Counted from the stretch's first letter, positions 53,738-62,660 are shown. The stretch is DNA of 64,000 nucleotides from an uncultured bacterium (GCA_948684385.1 CAPQCU010000012.1:1-64000), one strand, 5' to 3'. The notes: a model not told the origin generated them from the sequence alone. Numbers and translations: made by a program.

Positions 53738-54703
53738 TTATATTCTTATTAATATTTTCAAATTGTCTTTTTGTTTATTAGCTTCAAACGCTTCAAGAGC
53801 ATCATCAATCGAATACACCCCGCTAATAAATGGAGTAAAGTCTATTCGTTTATTTTCCAGAAGTCTTAGCGCCGGAGTAAACTGACCGCAGCGAGAGCCT
53901 AAAACTGTTATTTCATCAATTACAATCGGAGCGAGATTAAGTTCTTTTCCTGTTGCAACAGTACTTTTTAAAACAAGAACGCCTCTTGGTTTCGTTAGTG
54001 ACATTGACGTTTCAAAACCGGAAGCAGTGCCCGTTGCTTCAACTACAACATCATATTTCTTCTCCGGAGTAAATTCGCTCAACAATTGTGTCTTAACGCC
54101 CTGTGCAGCAGCAATATCCAACTTATTTTGATGTTTTCCTACAAGAAGTACATCCAAATTTTGCGCATTAAGCGTTAAAGCTGTCGTAAGACCAAGTTTT
54201 CCATCGCCCAGAACCACAACTTTCTGTGTAGGTTCAATATGAAGCTGTTCGGTTATTTCGCACGCAGCAGCAAGCGGTTCTACAAACACCGCCTGTTCAT
54301 CATCTACATTTTCAGGAACTTCAAAAAGAACATTTACAGGCATAGTCATGTACTCAGCAAAACAGCCGTCTTTTTTCCAAATTCCTAAAGTGTGTCTGTT
54401 AGGGCAGTGTCTGTAATTTTTCTTTGCGCACCATTCACATTCAGGGTCATCACATCCGTAGCTAATCTCTGCAACAACTCTTTTGCCTATCAAAGATTTG
54501 TCATCATCATTCACATCCTCTACAACTCCGACAAATTCATGCCCGAGAACACCAACATATCCCATATAGCCTTTTGTTATCTCATAATCTGTATTACAAA
54601 TTCCCGCAAGTTTAACTCTAATCAAAGCTTCGCCCCTCGCAGGAGTCGGTTTTGGATAATTTTTATCCAGTTTTAATTCTTTATCAAATACTATTGCTTT
54701 CAT
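53738..54703 (-). CDS. Zinc-dependent alcohol dehydrogenase family protein
   Basis: The 321-residue medium-chain dehydrogenase has the catalytic-zinc residues in GICNTDYE and GHEFVGVVE, a structural-zinc-like cysteine set (CDDPECEWCAKKNYRHC), and the cofactor motif VVVLGDGKLGLTTAL. The substrate may be an alcohol or polyol; it cannot be told from sequence. It is short at the N-terminus relative to classic ADH (about 350). A GGAGG site precedes the ATG. It appears to stand alone, and the phage-like block begins on its upstream side. Confidence 0.9.
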   Translation of the reverse strand: MKAIVFDKELKLDKNYPKPTPARGEALIRVKLAGICNTDYEITKGYMGYVGVLGHEFVGVVEDVNDDDKSLIGKRVVAEISYGCDDPECEWCAKKNYRHCPNRHTLGIWKKDGCFAEYMTMPVNVLFEVPENVDDEQAVFVEPLAAACEITEQLHIEPTQKVVVLGDGKLGLTTALTLNAQNLDVLLVGKHQNKLDIAAAQGVKTQLLSEFTPEKKYDVVVEATGTASGFETSMSLTKPRGVLVLKSTVATGKELNLAPIVIDEITVLGSRCGQFTPALRLLENKRIDFTPFISGVYSIDDALEAFEANKQKDNLKILIRI

Positions 54704-54920
54704 TTTTCAATCAACCTCCAAACTTAAGAATAGCACAAATACAGGGTTCTAGGTTTAGATGTAAAAAAGTCTTTACAATCCTTAGTTGGATTTTAAAAAT
54801 AGTGTAATATATTCTTGTACTTGATTTTGAAACAAAGCCCAAAAGCCGCGTAGGATAAATCTTTCAAGAGTATGAGGGCGAATAGTGCCCGCTCAACAAC
54901 TAATTTAGGAGGTTTAAGAA
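54704..54920 (+). promoter_or_regulatory. Leader region between the dehydrogenase and the phage-like block
   Basis: This 217-base gap carries a probable promoter near TAATAT (about 54812) and a long leader. GCCC near 54838 and GGGC near 54878 could pair, and GGGCGAATAGTGCCC (54878-54892) is a small hairpin. A GGAGG site precedes the next ATG. An attachment site may lie here but no repeat partner is visible. Confidence 0.35.
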
Positions 54921-55292
54921 ATGCAGCACTGCTGTAAATTCAAACCTGCGGATATTTACTATCTCAGGGAAAATAATTTATTCTCATCAAGACATTTAGC
55001 AATAGGATTTTGTCCAAGATGCGAAAAGCCTGTTGCAGAGCTGGTTGAATGGAGATTTGACGGAATTTTAAACAGAACAACTGCCTCCGGAATTCAAGCA
55101 AATGATTTAATGATAAAACACAAAGACGAAATTCTCTACTCTTTGAAAGAATGCAACTATTCAAAGTTTAAATCAAAACCTTATGGATGGGTTTACGGGA
55201 TTAATAAACAAATTAAATCAAAAAAACGTGAAATCATCAGGCAATATGCCTGTGATTTTTACGGGAATAAAGAATTAATAAAAACTTACTAA
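54921..55292 (+). CDS. Small cysteine-containing protein at the start of the phage-like block
   Basis: The 123-residue protein begins MQHCCKFKPADIYYLRE and has FCPRCEKPVAELVEWRFDG, a CxxC that with the N-terminal Cys pair could bind zinc. The rest is basic and helical. No family was recognised. It has a strong GGAGG site and its own leader, and is followed by a possible terminator or small RNA. Its position before phage genes suggests phage origin, but this is not proven. Confidence 0.5.
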   Translation: MQHCCKFKPADIYYLRENNLFSSRHLAIGFCPRCEKPVAELVEWRFDGILNRTTASGIQANDLMIKHKDEILYSLKECNYSKFKSKPYGWVYGINKQIKSKKREIIRQYACDFYGNKELIKTY

Positions 55293-55303
55293 ATATTATT
55301 TCT

Positions 55304-55388
55304 GACCGGAGATTGTCGTTTCACCTTTCTCTCTCGCACACTCCTTGTGTAGTACATTTTGCCCTTTCTCCGGTCTTTTCTTTTTTTT
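55304..55388 (+). terminator. Long-loop terminator or small RNA
   Basis: GACCGGAGA (55304-55312) and TCTCCGGTC (55367-55375) pair perfectly, followed by a T-rich run. The 54-base loop contains a small hairpin (ACAC-TCCTT-GTGT). The long loop is unusual for a simple terminator. Confidence 0.55.
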
Positions 55389-55411
55389 AATTTACACAAT
55401 TTGAGGTTGTC

Positions 55412-55711
55412 ATGACAAAAAAAATTACTGATAAAAAACAAGCAATAAACGATAAGCACATAAAATTATATGACAAAACTCTCGATGTGCTCGGTTTTTT
55501 ACTGGACAATTTTTCACATGACATAAAACTTGCAGAACTTGATTACTTAGAAGTACCTAAAAATACTCTTGCAACAATTGATTTTATTATCTCCGCTTTA
55601 GGTAAAGTTCAGAAAGGGCAGCGGCTGGCACTTGGAATTGACAACGATTTACCATTAAATGAAGAACCAACTATTAACATTATCGAAGGACTTTCAGAGG
55701 AAAAAATATGA
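55412..55711 (+). CDS. Small protein of the phage-like block, unknown function
   Basis: The 99-residue product is helical and charged (KHIKLYDKTLDVLGFLLDNFSHD, then TLATIDFIISALGKVQKGQR). It has the size of a small terminase subunit, and such genes come early in packaging modules, but no helix-turn-helix is convincing. Its stop overlaps the next start by four bases (ATGA), so the two are coupled. Function is unknown. Confidence 0.5.
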   Translation: MTKKITDKKQAINDKHIKLYDKTLDVLGFLLDNFSHDIKLAELDYLEVPKNTLATIDFIISALGKVQKGQRLALGIDNDLPLNEEPTINIIEGLSEEKI

Positions 55712-56130
55712 TTAGAGTTCTAATTCCTAAAGATAAAGAGTTTACAAAGTATAAACAAGAATGCAAAAAGCTTTATAAATCTGTTCAAAGTAAAATTTGC
55801 GATACAAATTCTTTCGAATTTATTATCAACAATACTTTTTTTTACATGTTTCTTGATAACGATACCTTTACCGGAGTGCTTTATTTTTTTCTTGATGAAG
55901 AAAATAAAATGTACGTAAACGGCTTCGGAAAAAGAAAATATTTTTTACACCACCTTGAATGCGTTAAACTTGCTTTAAGCTGGTTTAAATGTGACATTTA
56001 CGCAGAAGCACAAAACAGAGCTTCTGCACTATGTCTGTTAAAATGCGGATTTAAAAGAAAAAACAAAAATATTTTTGTAAAAATTAAAAACTGTACCAGT
56101 GACCACAAAAAAAGACTTTACGGTCTTTAA
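55708..56130 (+). CDS. GNAT-like protein of the phage-like block
   Basis: The 140-residue protein ends with AEAQNRASALCLLKCGFKR, the late strand-helix typical of GNAT acetyltransferases, and has an FTGVLYFFLDEENKMYVNGF core strand. Acetyl-CoA binding is plausible but the loop is weak. Small GNAT-like genes of this type occur in tailed-phage packaging regions. It overlaps the convergent rgpF-like gene by 47 bases. Confidence 0.5.
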   Translation: MIRVLIPKDKEFTKYKQECKKLYKSVQSKICDTNSFEFIINNTFFYMFLDNDTFTGVLYFFLDEENKMYVNGFGKRKYFLHHLECVKLALSWFKCDIYAEAQNRASALCLLKCGFKRKNKNIFVKIKNCTSDHKKRLYGL

Positions 56131-56929
56131 GATGAATTCTTAATAAAAAGCGACGCAAAATATCATAGCTCTGTTTAAAGCTGGATTTTTCAGAATTTTT
56201 CTGCACATAATCAAATATCAAATTCTTTGGATAGTCAGGATATTTTCTCATAATAAAATTAAGTATAAAACTTTTTAAACCTTTCACAGAACTTGTCTTT
56301 ATTAAAGGTAACAAAACTTTCGAAAAAATTTGCTCTTGTGCTACCTTTTTACCTATAGCATAATCAACATAAGAATCCATTTTAAAACCTTGGGCAAGCA
56401 ACAACTGAGATAATCCAACTTCATATTTTTGAATAATATCATCTTTGAACTCTTCATGTTTTATACTATAAATAAACTCTCGAAAAACTTCAGAATTAAA
56501 TATTTGAGGTTTAAAAACAAGGAAAAAGCTCTGCACATGCGGTTTGTTATTATTATAAGGATAAAAATTCATTCCCCAGAAATCACACTCTTTTTGCCTC
56601 ATAGCTGACCAAACCGTTTCCAGAGAGTATAACGGACCAAGACAACTGTCATTAGCAAATATCAATTCATCTTTATCGTTTAACAAATTATTTTCTTCTA
56701 AATACTTAAATCCACGTTTATAAGAACCAAAGTCATATTCACCATGACGATGAGCTATCGCCTCTTTTACAAAAGGTTTTATTTTCTCAATTTCATTATT
56801 CGGTAAATCGCAGTCTGACACAAATATTATCGTATCAGTAATTTTTTTCAATTCTTTGAGATAATATATTACATATTCCTGTATAATATTATTTTTATCA
56901 AAATGCGCAAAAACAGCTGCTTTAGTCAT
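56084..56929 (-). CDS. RgpF-like rhamnan/polysaccharide synthesis protein
   Basis: The 281-residue protein has the signature of the rhamnan synthesis F family: AVFAHFDKNNIIQEYVIYYLKELKK, IIFVSDCDLP, HGEYDFGSYKRGF and ELIFANDSCLGPLYSLETVW. Members act in surface polysaccharide assembly. The ATG at 56929 overlaps the stop of the GT2 gene by eight bases; the TTG start at 56941 is rejected. With GT2 it forms a two-gene minus-strand cassette between phage-like genes on the plus strand, so it may alter the cell surface for the phage. Confidence 0.82.
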   Translation of the reverse strand: MTKAAVFAHFDKNNIIQEYVIYYLKELKKITDTIIFVSDCDLPNNEIEKIKPFVKEAIAHRHGEYDFGSYKRGFKYLEENNLLNDKDELIFANDSCLGPLYSLETVWSAMRQKECDFWGMNFYPYNNNKPHVQSFFLVFKPQIFNSEVFREFIYSIKHEEFKDDIIQKYEVGLSQLLLAQGFKMDSYVDYAIGKKVAQEQIFSKVLLPLIKTSSVKGLKSFILNFIMRKYPDYPKNLIFDYVQKNSEKSSFKQSYDILRRFLLRIHLKDRKVFFCGHWYSF

Positions 56930-57689
56930 AATGCCTGCCAAAAGTATCTTTCTTTTTTAATCTGAATGTCAAACCTAGAATACGCAGTTTATAATAATCC
57001 CACAATTCTTCATAAGAAAATAATCTGTGATACCATTTTACTGTTAATTTTTTATAAAACTTTGAATCATTTTGAGCAATCGGGTGTAAATTCGCTCCTC
57101 CTGATGATAAGCTTCCGTAATGATAAATCGTAGCTCCGCAAATTCGCTGATTTTTCTTACCTGCTTTACGGCTTCTGGTAAATATCCAGCTATCACCATA
57201 AACAATTTTTATATCATCAGGGATTTTATGATAGCTTTCTTTATAAAAGAATAATACAATCCCGAAATACCAATCCATATATGATGCCAGCTCAAGAGTT
57301 ATCTCTTCTTTTGGAGGAATTTCAGAATTCACAGGAATTTCTTCTATCCTCCAGCCATTCATTCCTACAATTCCCATTTCCGGTGTCATTTTTGCAGCAA
57401 CATCTCCGCAAAAATTTGCAGGGATAATTATATCATCGTTTAGAAGTCCGACAATTCGGTTTCTTGCTGTCTCCACACCAAGATTCCAGGATGGATTAAC
57501 GTATAGATTTTCCGCAGGTGTTATAACTTGAAGTTTTTCACTCTTATGTTCAAAACCTTTTAAAGAATTATCAATCAATATAATTTCATCCACCGAATTA
57601 TCTGAATTCAGTGAATCAATCAACATATTTAAAATACTTTTATTTTTTTGCAAAGTCGGTATAACAATTGTTATTTTTTCATTTTGCAT
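56922..57689 (-). CDS. Family 2 glycosyltransferase
   Basis: The 255-residue protein has a GT-A fold start (KITIVIPTLQKNKSILNMLIDSL), VDEIILIDNS, NPSWNLGVETARNRIVGLLNDDIIIP with the DxD-like NDD, and MGIVGMNGW. The donor is unknown. The start was set at 57689, because a TATGAT -10-like box lies just before 57713 and the transferase domain begins at the later ATG; 57713 is the alternative. It is coupled with the RgpF-like gene and probably acts on a host surface glycan. Confidence 0.82.
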   Translation of the reverse strand: MQNEKITIVIPTLQKNKSILNMLIDSLNSDNSVDEIILIDNSLKGFEHKSEKLQVITPAENLYVNPSWNLGVETARNRIVGLLNDDIIIPANFCGDVAAKMTPEMGIVGMNGWRIEEIPVNSEIPPKEEITLELASYMDWYFGIVLFFYKESYHKIPDDIKIVYGDSWIFTRSRKAGKKNQRICGATIYHYGSLSSGGANLHPIAQNDSKFYKKLTVKWYHRLFSYEELWDYYKLRILGLTFRLKKKDTFGRHYD

Positions 57690-57812
57690 TTGACATAATT
57701 CTCCGATACTCATTCTATCATAAACAATTTATTTTGAAATTGTAATTAATATAATATAGCCCATCTGGCTGATACAAAATTAAATTGGAGCAAAGCTCCG
57801 GAAAGGAAAAAC

Positions 57813-59741
57813 ATGGTATTTGAATACATTCTTGAAAAAGACAACTCTACAAAGAAGCTTTCTAAAGAAGAGGAAAGTTTGCTGATAAAAAAGATTTCAT
57901 CTAAATTCACAACACTTAATGCTGAGCGCAGCACAAATCTTGAAATGGCATCTAAACTTGCGAATGAAATATTTTTCAAAAATGATTTTAAATCTATTTC
58001 AGATAAAAATCAAAAATGGAAATCAAAAATCAAAATGTGTAAGACTTTCATGTTTTATCAGACACTCAAAGCATTCATCTGGAGAAATACTTATGCAAAT
58101 GTTAATTCTATGTTCGACGTCTCAGGAGAAAATCACAACGCAAACAATGCTTCAAACAAACAAAAAGCCATGCTGGTGGACATTCTTGAAAAAATGGGCT
58201 ACCAGAAAACCTGTGACCAAATTATCGATAACGCTCTTTTATATGGTGAGTTAATTTCTTTTACAAGCTGGAAAAAGAATTACGAAGAATACAGAAGACC
58301 AATTGATTTCTTCAAAAATATTTTCTCGCAGGATGTTCAAAAATTGCCGGTTATTCTTGATGCAATATCAAAAGGGAAAAACTACTGGGTAGATACAAAA
58401 AAAATATATGACAATCCTTATATTTACCCTGTTAATCCTGCCGACCTTGTTTTTGATTCATCTCAAAAGGATAATTGGGATGCCTGCCCTAAAATTTACA
58501 GAACTTACAAAACTCCATCAGATATCATTAATAACAAATTTTATTCATTTACAGATGAACAAATTGAAGAAATCAAAAACTTAGTCGGAGAGAACCATTC
58601 AAAATTCGAAAAAGACAGCGTTGTCAAAGGCTCAACAGTTGAAGTTCTTGAGCATTGGGGTGATTTAAAACTCTCAGACGGAACTCTTCTAAAAAACTGG
58701 CATGTCGTAATTGTCGCTCGTAAATATTTAGCAGCTTTTGGCAAAAATGAAAGTATTGTTAACCCGTTTTCTTATGGCGCATTCATTTGCGACCCTAACA
58801 CAAAACGCGGTATAAGCCCTTTGTACTCAGTTCTTTCGCTTGCACATATACAAGAAGAGTTAATGAACAGAACTTGCAACCTTCAAGCTCTTAACGAAAA
58901 CCCTCCTCTTCTTGCACCGGAAGGTTTCTTTGACGAAGATGAGTTAAATCTCTATCCGGGTAAAATTATTGAATACGGAGACAATCTCTCTCCGACAGCA
59001 GCTTTCAAGCAGCTGACATTCAACCCGAACGTATTTTTACAAGATATTACATTCCTTAACGATTTGATGGCAGAAGTTTCAGGTATTTTCCCTAACATGA
59101 TTGGAGCTATAGAAACAAGCGCTGCCAAGACTGCAACAGAAATTAATACTAAAACACAGGGACAGATGATTAGGCTTTCAATGTTGGTTGATACAATCAA
59201 TCAAGACTTAATTATACCAAATGTGCAAAAAGTTGCAAAGCTTTGTGCCGATTTCAAATCCGGAGTCGAAACAGTTTTTGTTAACCATGAAAATCAGCAG
59301 GAAGTTATTGAAGTCGATGATTTCGTGCGTCAAGGTGATTACAAATACATGTATTCAGACTCTTCAATGACCGCGCAAAAATCCGAGCAGGCTGATTTAG
59401 TTGTTCAGGCCGTGGAAAGGTTTAATAATCTAATACCTTTAAACCTGGAAGAAATTTTTGTCTGGTACTTTGAACAAAAAGGCGTAGATAATCCTGAGCG
59501 TTTCCTTGGCGCTGGGGTAAATGGAGGGGTAAATCAGGGGGTAGGACCTGAAGTACTTCAGGGAGCTGCAAATAGGATAAATCCTGAAATTGGTGAGCTG
59601 CCTGTAGACGAAAGCCCTGTTGAAACTCCTGATAAATCAGAAATACTTAAAGCGTTAATTCCCGCAATGCTGGAAGCTGCTAAAAGCAACAAAAGAGATG
59701 AGCTTCTTGAACTTATTGCTGCAATGAAAGGTAAAAAATAA
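57813..59741 (+). CDS. Phage portal protein
   Basis: The 642-residue protein has the layout of podovirus-type portals: an acidic, helical N-terminus, IYPVNPADLVFDSS, PFSYGAFICDPNTKRGISPLYSVLSLAHIQEELMNR, and AIETSAAKTATEINTKTQGQMIRLS, the conserved C-terminal portal helix. It forms the twelve-subunit vertex for DNA entry. Near residues 565-580 it carries GAGVNGGVNQGVG from two GGGGTAAAT copies. An AAAGGAAA site precedes the ATG. No large terminase lies upstream as would be usual. Confidence 0.9.
   Translation: MVFEYILEKDNSTKKLSKEEESLLIKKISSKFTTLNAERSTNLEMASKLANEIFFKNDFKSISDKNQKWKSKIKMCKTFMFYQTLKAFIWRNTYANVNSMFDVSGENHNANNASNKQKAMLVDILEKMGYQKTCDQIIDNALLYGELISFTSWKKNYEEYRRPIDFFKNIFSQDVQKLPVILDAISKGKNYWVDTKKIYDNPYIYPVNPADLVFDSSQKDNWDACPKIYRTYKTPSDIINNKFYSFTDEQIEEIKNLVGENHSKFEKDSVVKGSTVEVLEHWGDLKLSDGTLLKNWHVVIVARKYLAAFGKNESIVNPFSYGAFICDPNTKRGISPLYSVLSLAHIQEELMNRTCNLQALNENPPLLAPEGFFDEDELNLYPGKIIEYGDNLSPTAAFKQLTFNPNVFLQDITFLNDLMAEVSGIFPNMIGAIETSAAKTATEINTKTQGQMIRLSMLVDTINQDLIIPNVQKVAKLCADFKSGVETVFVNHENQQEVIEVDDFVRQGDYKYMYSDSSMTAQKSEQADLVVQAVERFNNLIPLNLEEIFVWYFEQKGVDNPERFLGAGVNGGVNQGVGPEVLQGAANRINPEIGELPVDESPVETPDKSEILKALIPAMLEAAKSNKRDELLELIAAMKGKK
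59514..59534 (+). repeat. Two GGGGTAAAT motifs inside the portal gene
   Basis: Copies at 59514-59522 and 59526-59534 are read in frame as Gly-Val-Asn, with a third degenerate unit after them. Confidence 0.7.
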
Positions 59742-59743
59742 TT

Positions 59744-60985
59744 ATGAGATTTAGAAATTTTAGAAACAAATTTAGCAAAAGAAACAGAATTTATTCAAAA
59801 GAGGATATCCTTAAGATGCAGTTATCTTCAATTTTCGATAACGAAAATGATTTAATCGCACAAAATCAAGATATTGGGATACCAACAGCAGAAGAGTTAT
59901 ATAATTCACCTAATACAAAATGGACTGGTCCTTATGTCGAAGAAAATGGAATGGATGACGGAGGATACTGGGAAAGTATTATGGACGAATTAGACGAGAC
60001 CGAATACCCGCAATCTGAAGGTATTGCTCCGACTGATAAACCTCAAATAATACTGGATGAAGGTACCTCTTATGCATATACACCACCTATCTTAGAAGCT
60101 CAAATTGAGTATAATCATACACTACCGGCTCCGCAGCAGCAAGAGACTGTAAATGTAGAAAAACCTTACATGCTTGAAGGCGGAGTTGAGCATAATGTAA
60201 CTATTCCCAAACAAAACATCATTTCTTCTGCACAAGACCTTTATTCCAAGTATAAAGGATTAACTCCGGGAGCTGCAATACAAAAAGCTGCTGCAAAATT
60301 ACCAATTTGGAAATCGTCCGAAAAAGAATATTATCAACATGCATTAAAACGAGCTGATGGGGAAGAACCAACCGATTTTATGAAAGAACAAAATGATTTT
60401 TACAAACTCGATGAAATCAGTAATCCAGAATTAAAACAGATATACATAGATAAAGCTGCTAAAATGTACGGATTAGATGTTAATGACCCCGAAACTTATG
60501 ATGCTATAAAAAATACTGAAATAGTTATTCCTAAAGAAAACTCTCAGCTATATTCTCAAATAAAAGATTCGGAAGATTTTCAGAAATTGATCGCTGAAAA
60601 TTATGAAAATATAATAAATCAAAATAACAAAAATACATCTATAGAATTTCCAGCTGCCTTTTGGAACAATGATAAAAGAGCGAATTATGCAACTATACAT
60701 AATGCTGATTTGAAAAACTCTAAAATCAATGATGACGGTTCTTTTTCTACTATATTATCTGATGCCTATGATTTTGAAAACTGGGAAAAACAAGATTGGA
60801 TACATTCAGATAAAAATGCAAAGGAAAGAGGCAAGATGTTTATCAAAAACTTGATTACACCAATAAATAACAGTGCAAAAAAACAACAGGATATGGGACA
60901 GTTAGAACGATACTTACTATCTACACCAATCAAATTAAGCAAAGAAGAATTGGAAGAAATTTTAAGAAGATATAATAAACTCTAA
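59744..60985 (+). CDS. Phage-block protein, first copy of a duplicated pair
   Basis: The 413-residue protein starts with a basic segment (MRFRNFRNKFSKRNRIYSKED), then an acidic, Pro-rich region (to about residue 150) almost identical to the gene at 61512. A C-terminal part follows that is clearly related but diverged (SSEKEYYQHALKRADGEEP, TYDAIKNTEIVIPKENSQL, KINDDGSFSTILSDAYDFENW). No known domain was recognised. Position between portal and scaffold suggests a virion or internal protein. The start follows the portal stop by two bases. It overlaps the opposite membrane-protein gene by 24 bases. Confidence 0.65.
   Translation: MRFRNFRNKFSKRNRIYSKEDILKMQLSSIFDNENDLIAQNQDIGIPTAEELYNSPNTKWTGPYVEENGMDDGGYWESIMDELDETEYPQSEGIAPTDKPQIILDEGTSYAYTPPILEAQIEYNHTLPAPQQQETVNVEKPYMLEGGVEHNVTIPKQNIISSAQDLYSKYKGLTPGAAIQKAAAKLPIWKSSEKEYYQHALKRADGEEPTDFMKEQNDFYKLDEISNPELKQIYIDKAAKMYGLDVNDPETYDAIKNTEIVIPKENSQLYSQIKDSEDFQKLIAENYENIINQNNKNTSIEFPAAFWNNDKRANYATIHNADLKNSKINDDGSFSTILSDAYDFENWEKQDWIHSDKNAKERGKMFIKNLITPINNSAKKQQDMGQLERYLLSTPIKLSKEELEEILRRYNKL
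59781..60185 (+). repeat. Direct repeat, copy 1 (partner 61477-61881)
   Basis: By eye, about 400 bases here match 61477-61881 at roughly 95% identity, at a constant offset of 1696. Beyond it the two genes diverge quickly. Confidence 0.85.
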
Positions 60986-61396
60986 TAAAAATATAAAAAA
61001 TAATATCACAAAATCAAAAATAAAAAAAACGTACGATATAATATATAACAAGTTATAAAATTTGTTATACAGCAAAAATTTACTTGTTACATAAATTCTT
61101 TTTTTTAACAAATGTTTTACAATCCACATAATTATGGTCATTATTATACATACAATTATTAAAAAAAGTAATGAATAAAGATAATAAAAAAATGTAAGAG
61201 TTATAAAAAATACAAAACAGCCATCGTCTCCCAGAGCTCCATATTTATACAAAAAGTATAAATCATGTGGAACACAACATAAAGCAACAAGCCATAACAA
61301 CGTTGCAGGGAAAAATGCTATAACAAAAAAGTGAGTAAAATATAATTTTTTACTATTTTGAATCAGGATTTTTATCTTTTTTAATATATTACTCAT
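60962..61396 (-). CDS. Multi-helix membrane protein, candidate phage moron
   Basis: The 144-residue protein has four predicted membrane helices (FVIAFFPATLLWLVALCC, CFVFFITLTFFYYLYSLLFLI, IIVCIIMTIIMWIV, and VFFIFDFVILFFIFLLEFI). It is transcribed opposite to the phage genes around it and sits between two copies of a duplicated gene. Its promoter (TAGACA, 18, TACAAT) ends six bases before the ATG at 61396, and its -35 overlaps a palindrome. This is what a lysogenically expressed moron, such as a superinfection-exclusion gene, would look like, but no family was recognised. A longer frame to 61417 is rejected. Confidence 0.6.
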   Translation of the reverse strand: MSNILKKIKILIQNSKKLYFTHFFVIAFFPATLLWLVALCCVPHDLYFLYKYGALGDDGCFVFFITLTFFYYLYSLLFLIIVCIIMTIIMWIVKHLLKKRIYVTSKFLLYNKFYNLLYIISYVFFIFDFVILFFIFLLEFIISS

Positions 61397-61402
61397 TATT
61401 AA

Positions 61403-61432
61403 ATTGTAGTAAATCAAAGACCTTTTTGTCTA
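61403..61432 (-). promoter_or_regulatory. Leaderless promoter of the membrane-protein gene
   Basis: TAGACA (61427-61432), an 18-base spacer and TACAAT (61403-61408) on the minus strand end six bases before the ATG. Confidence 0.6.
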
Positions 61433-61456
61433 TAGGCCAAGTAGCCTATAGACAAA
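61425..61456. repeat. Palindrome overlapping the moron promoter
   Basis: TTTGTCTATAGGC and GCCTATAGACAAA pair perfectly over 13 bases with a 6-base loop. The -35 box of the minus-strand gene lies inside it. It may be an operator. Confidence 0.65.
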
Positions 61457-61476
61457 TTATAACAATCATATAAAAG

Positions 61477-61881
61477 GAAACAGAATTTATTCAAAAGAGG
61501 ATATCCTTAAGATGCAATTATCGTCAATTTTCGACAACGAAAATGATTTAATCGCACAAAATCAAGATATTGGGATTCCAACAGCAGAAGAGTTACAAAA
61601 TTCACCTAATACAAAATGGACTGGTCCTTATGTCGAAGAAAATGGAATGGATGACGGAGGATACTGGGAAAGTATTATGGACGAATTAGACGAGACCGAA
61701 TACCCGCAATCTGAAGGTATTGCTCCGACTGATAAACCTCAAATAATACTGGATGAAGGTACCTCTTATGCATATACACCGCCAATCTTAGAAGCTCAAA
61801 TTGAGCAAAATCATACACTACCGGCTCCGCAGAAGCAAGATACTGTAAATACTGAAGAACCATACATGCTAGAAGGAGGTA
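61477..61881 (+). repeat. Direct repeat, copy 2 (partner 59781-60185)
   Basis: This is the second copy of the about 400-base duplication, which begins upstream of the likely start of the second gene. Confidence 0.85.
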
Positions 61882-62660
61882 TCGAATATAAGAATACAGT
61901 CCCAACTTCATACATTGAAAAATTAGCCAATAAATATGAAGGTTTAACTCCGAGAGTTGCAAAACAAAAAGCTGCTGCAAAAATACCGGTTTGGAAATCA
62001 TCTGAAAAAGAATACTATAAACATGCATTGAAACGAGCCGATAGAGAAGAGCCAAACGATTTTATGAAAGAACAAAATGATTTCAAAAAGATACATGAAA
62101 TCCATGACCCTGATTTGAGACAAATGTTTATTAACAAAGCTGCACGAATGTATGAATTAGATGCAAACGACCCAACTACTTATGATGCTGTAAAAGATGT
62201 GGAAGTTGTTATTCCGAAATTAGGTTCTCAATTAAATTCACAAATTAAAAAATCAGATACTTTTCAAAAATGGGTAGTAGAAAATTATGATGATATTAAA
62301 AATAATAACAAACAAAATGCTTCATTAACATTTCCTGCTGCCATATTTAATAATGCTAAAAGAGCATTATTTGGTACTTTACACAATGTTGATGTCAAAA
62401 ATTCTAAAATAAATGAAGACGGTTCGTATTCTGCCGGAATGCTTGATGGTTATGATTATGCACACTGGAATAACAGGTCTTATAAGGACTCTAAAACAAT
62501 GTTTGATCCAATAAAAATATTTGTAAATAATAAGATAATTAATGTAAATAATAGAGCAAAAAAACAACAAGATACAGGGCAATTAGAACGTTATTTACTC
62601 TCTACTCAAATAAACTTAACCAAAGAAGAAGTTTTAAAATATTTTCCTCGCATATTTTGA
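61512..62660 (+). CDS. Phage-block protein, second copy of a duplicated pair
   Basis: The 382-residue paralogue of the gene at 59744 lacks its first basic segment. Identity with the first copy is near complete for about 115 residues, then moderate (AAKIPVWKSSEKEYYKHALKRAD, KINEDGSYSAGMLDGYDYAHW). The ATG at 61512 has AGAGG eleven bases upstream. The reading frame is open for another 20 codons upstream, without a better start. The function is unknown. It is followed by a short palindrome and then the scaffold gene. Confidence 0.6.
   Translation: MQLSSIFDNENDLIAQNQDIGIPTAEELQNSPNTKWTGPYVEENGMDDGGYWESIMDELDETEYPQSEGIAPTDKPQIILDEGTSYAYTPPILEAQIEQNHTLPAPQKQDTVNTEEPYMLEGGIEYKNTVPTSYIEKLANKYEGLTPRVAKQKAAAKIPVWKSSEKEYYKHALKRADREEPNDFMKEQNDFKKIHEIHDPDLRQMFINKAARMYELDANDPTTYDAVKDVEVVIPKLGSQLNSQIKKSDTFQKWVVENYDDIKNNNKQNASLTFPAAIFNNAKRALFGTLHNVDVKNSKINEDGSYSAGMLDGYDYAHWNNRSYKDSKTMFDPIKIFVNNKIINVNNRAKKQQDTGQLERYLLSTQINLTKEEVLKYFPRIF

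Noticed and set aside
56111..56128. AAAGAC/GTCTTT hairpin as terminator of the RgpF-like gene
   Set aside because: It lies before the stop codon of that gene on the minus strand and would cut the message short.
61675..62055. Hydrophobic antisense frame inside the second duplicated gene
   Set aside because: It is a shadow of the conserved 5' part of that gene and has no promoter or ribosome binding site.
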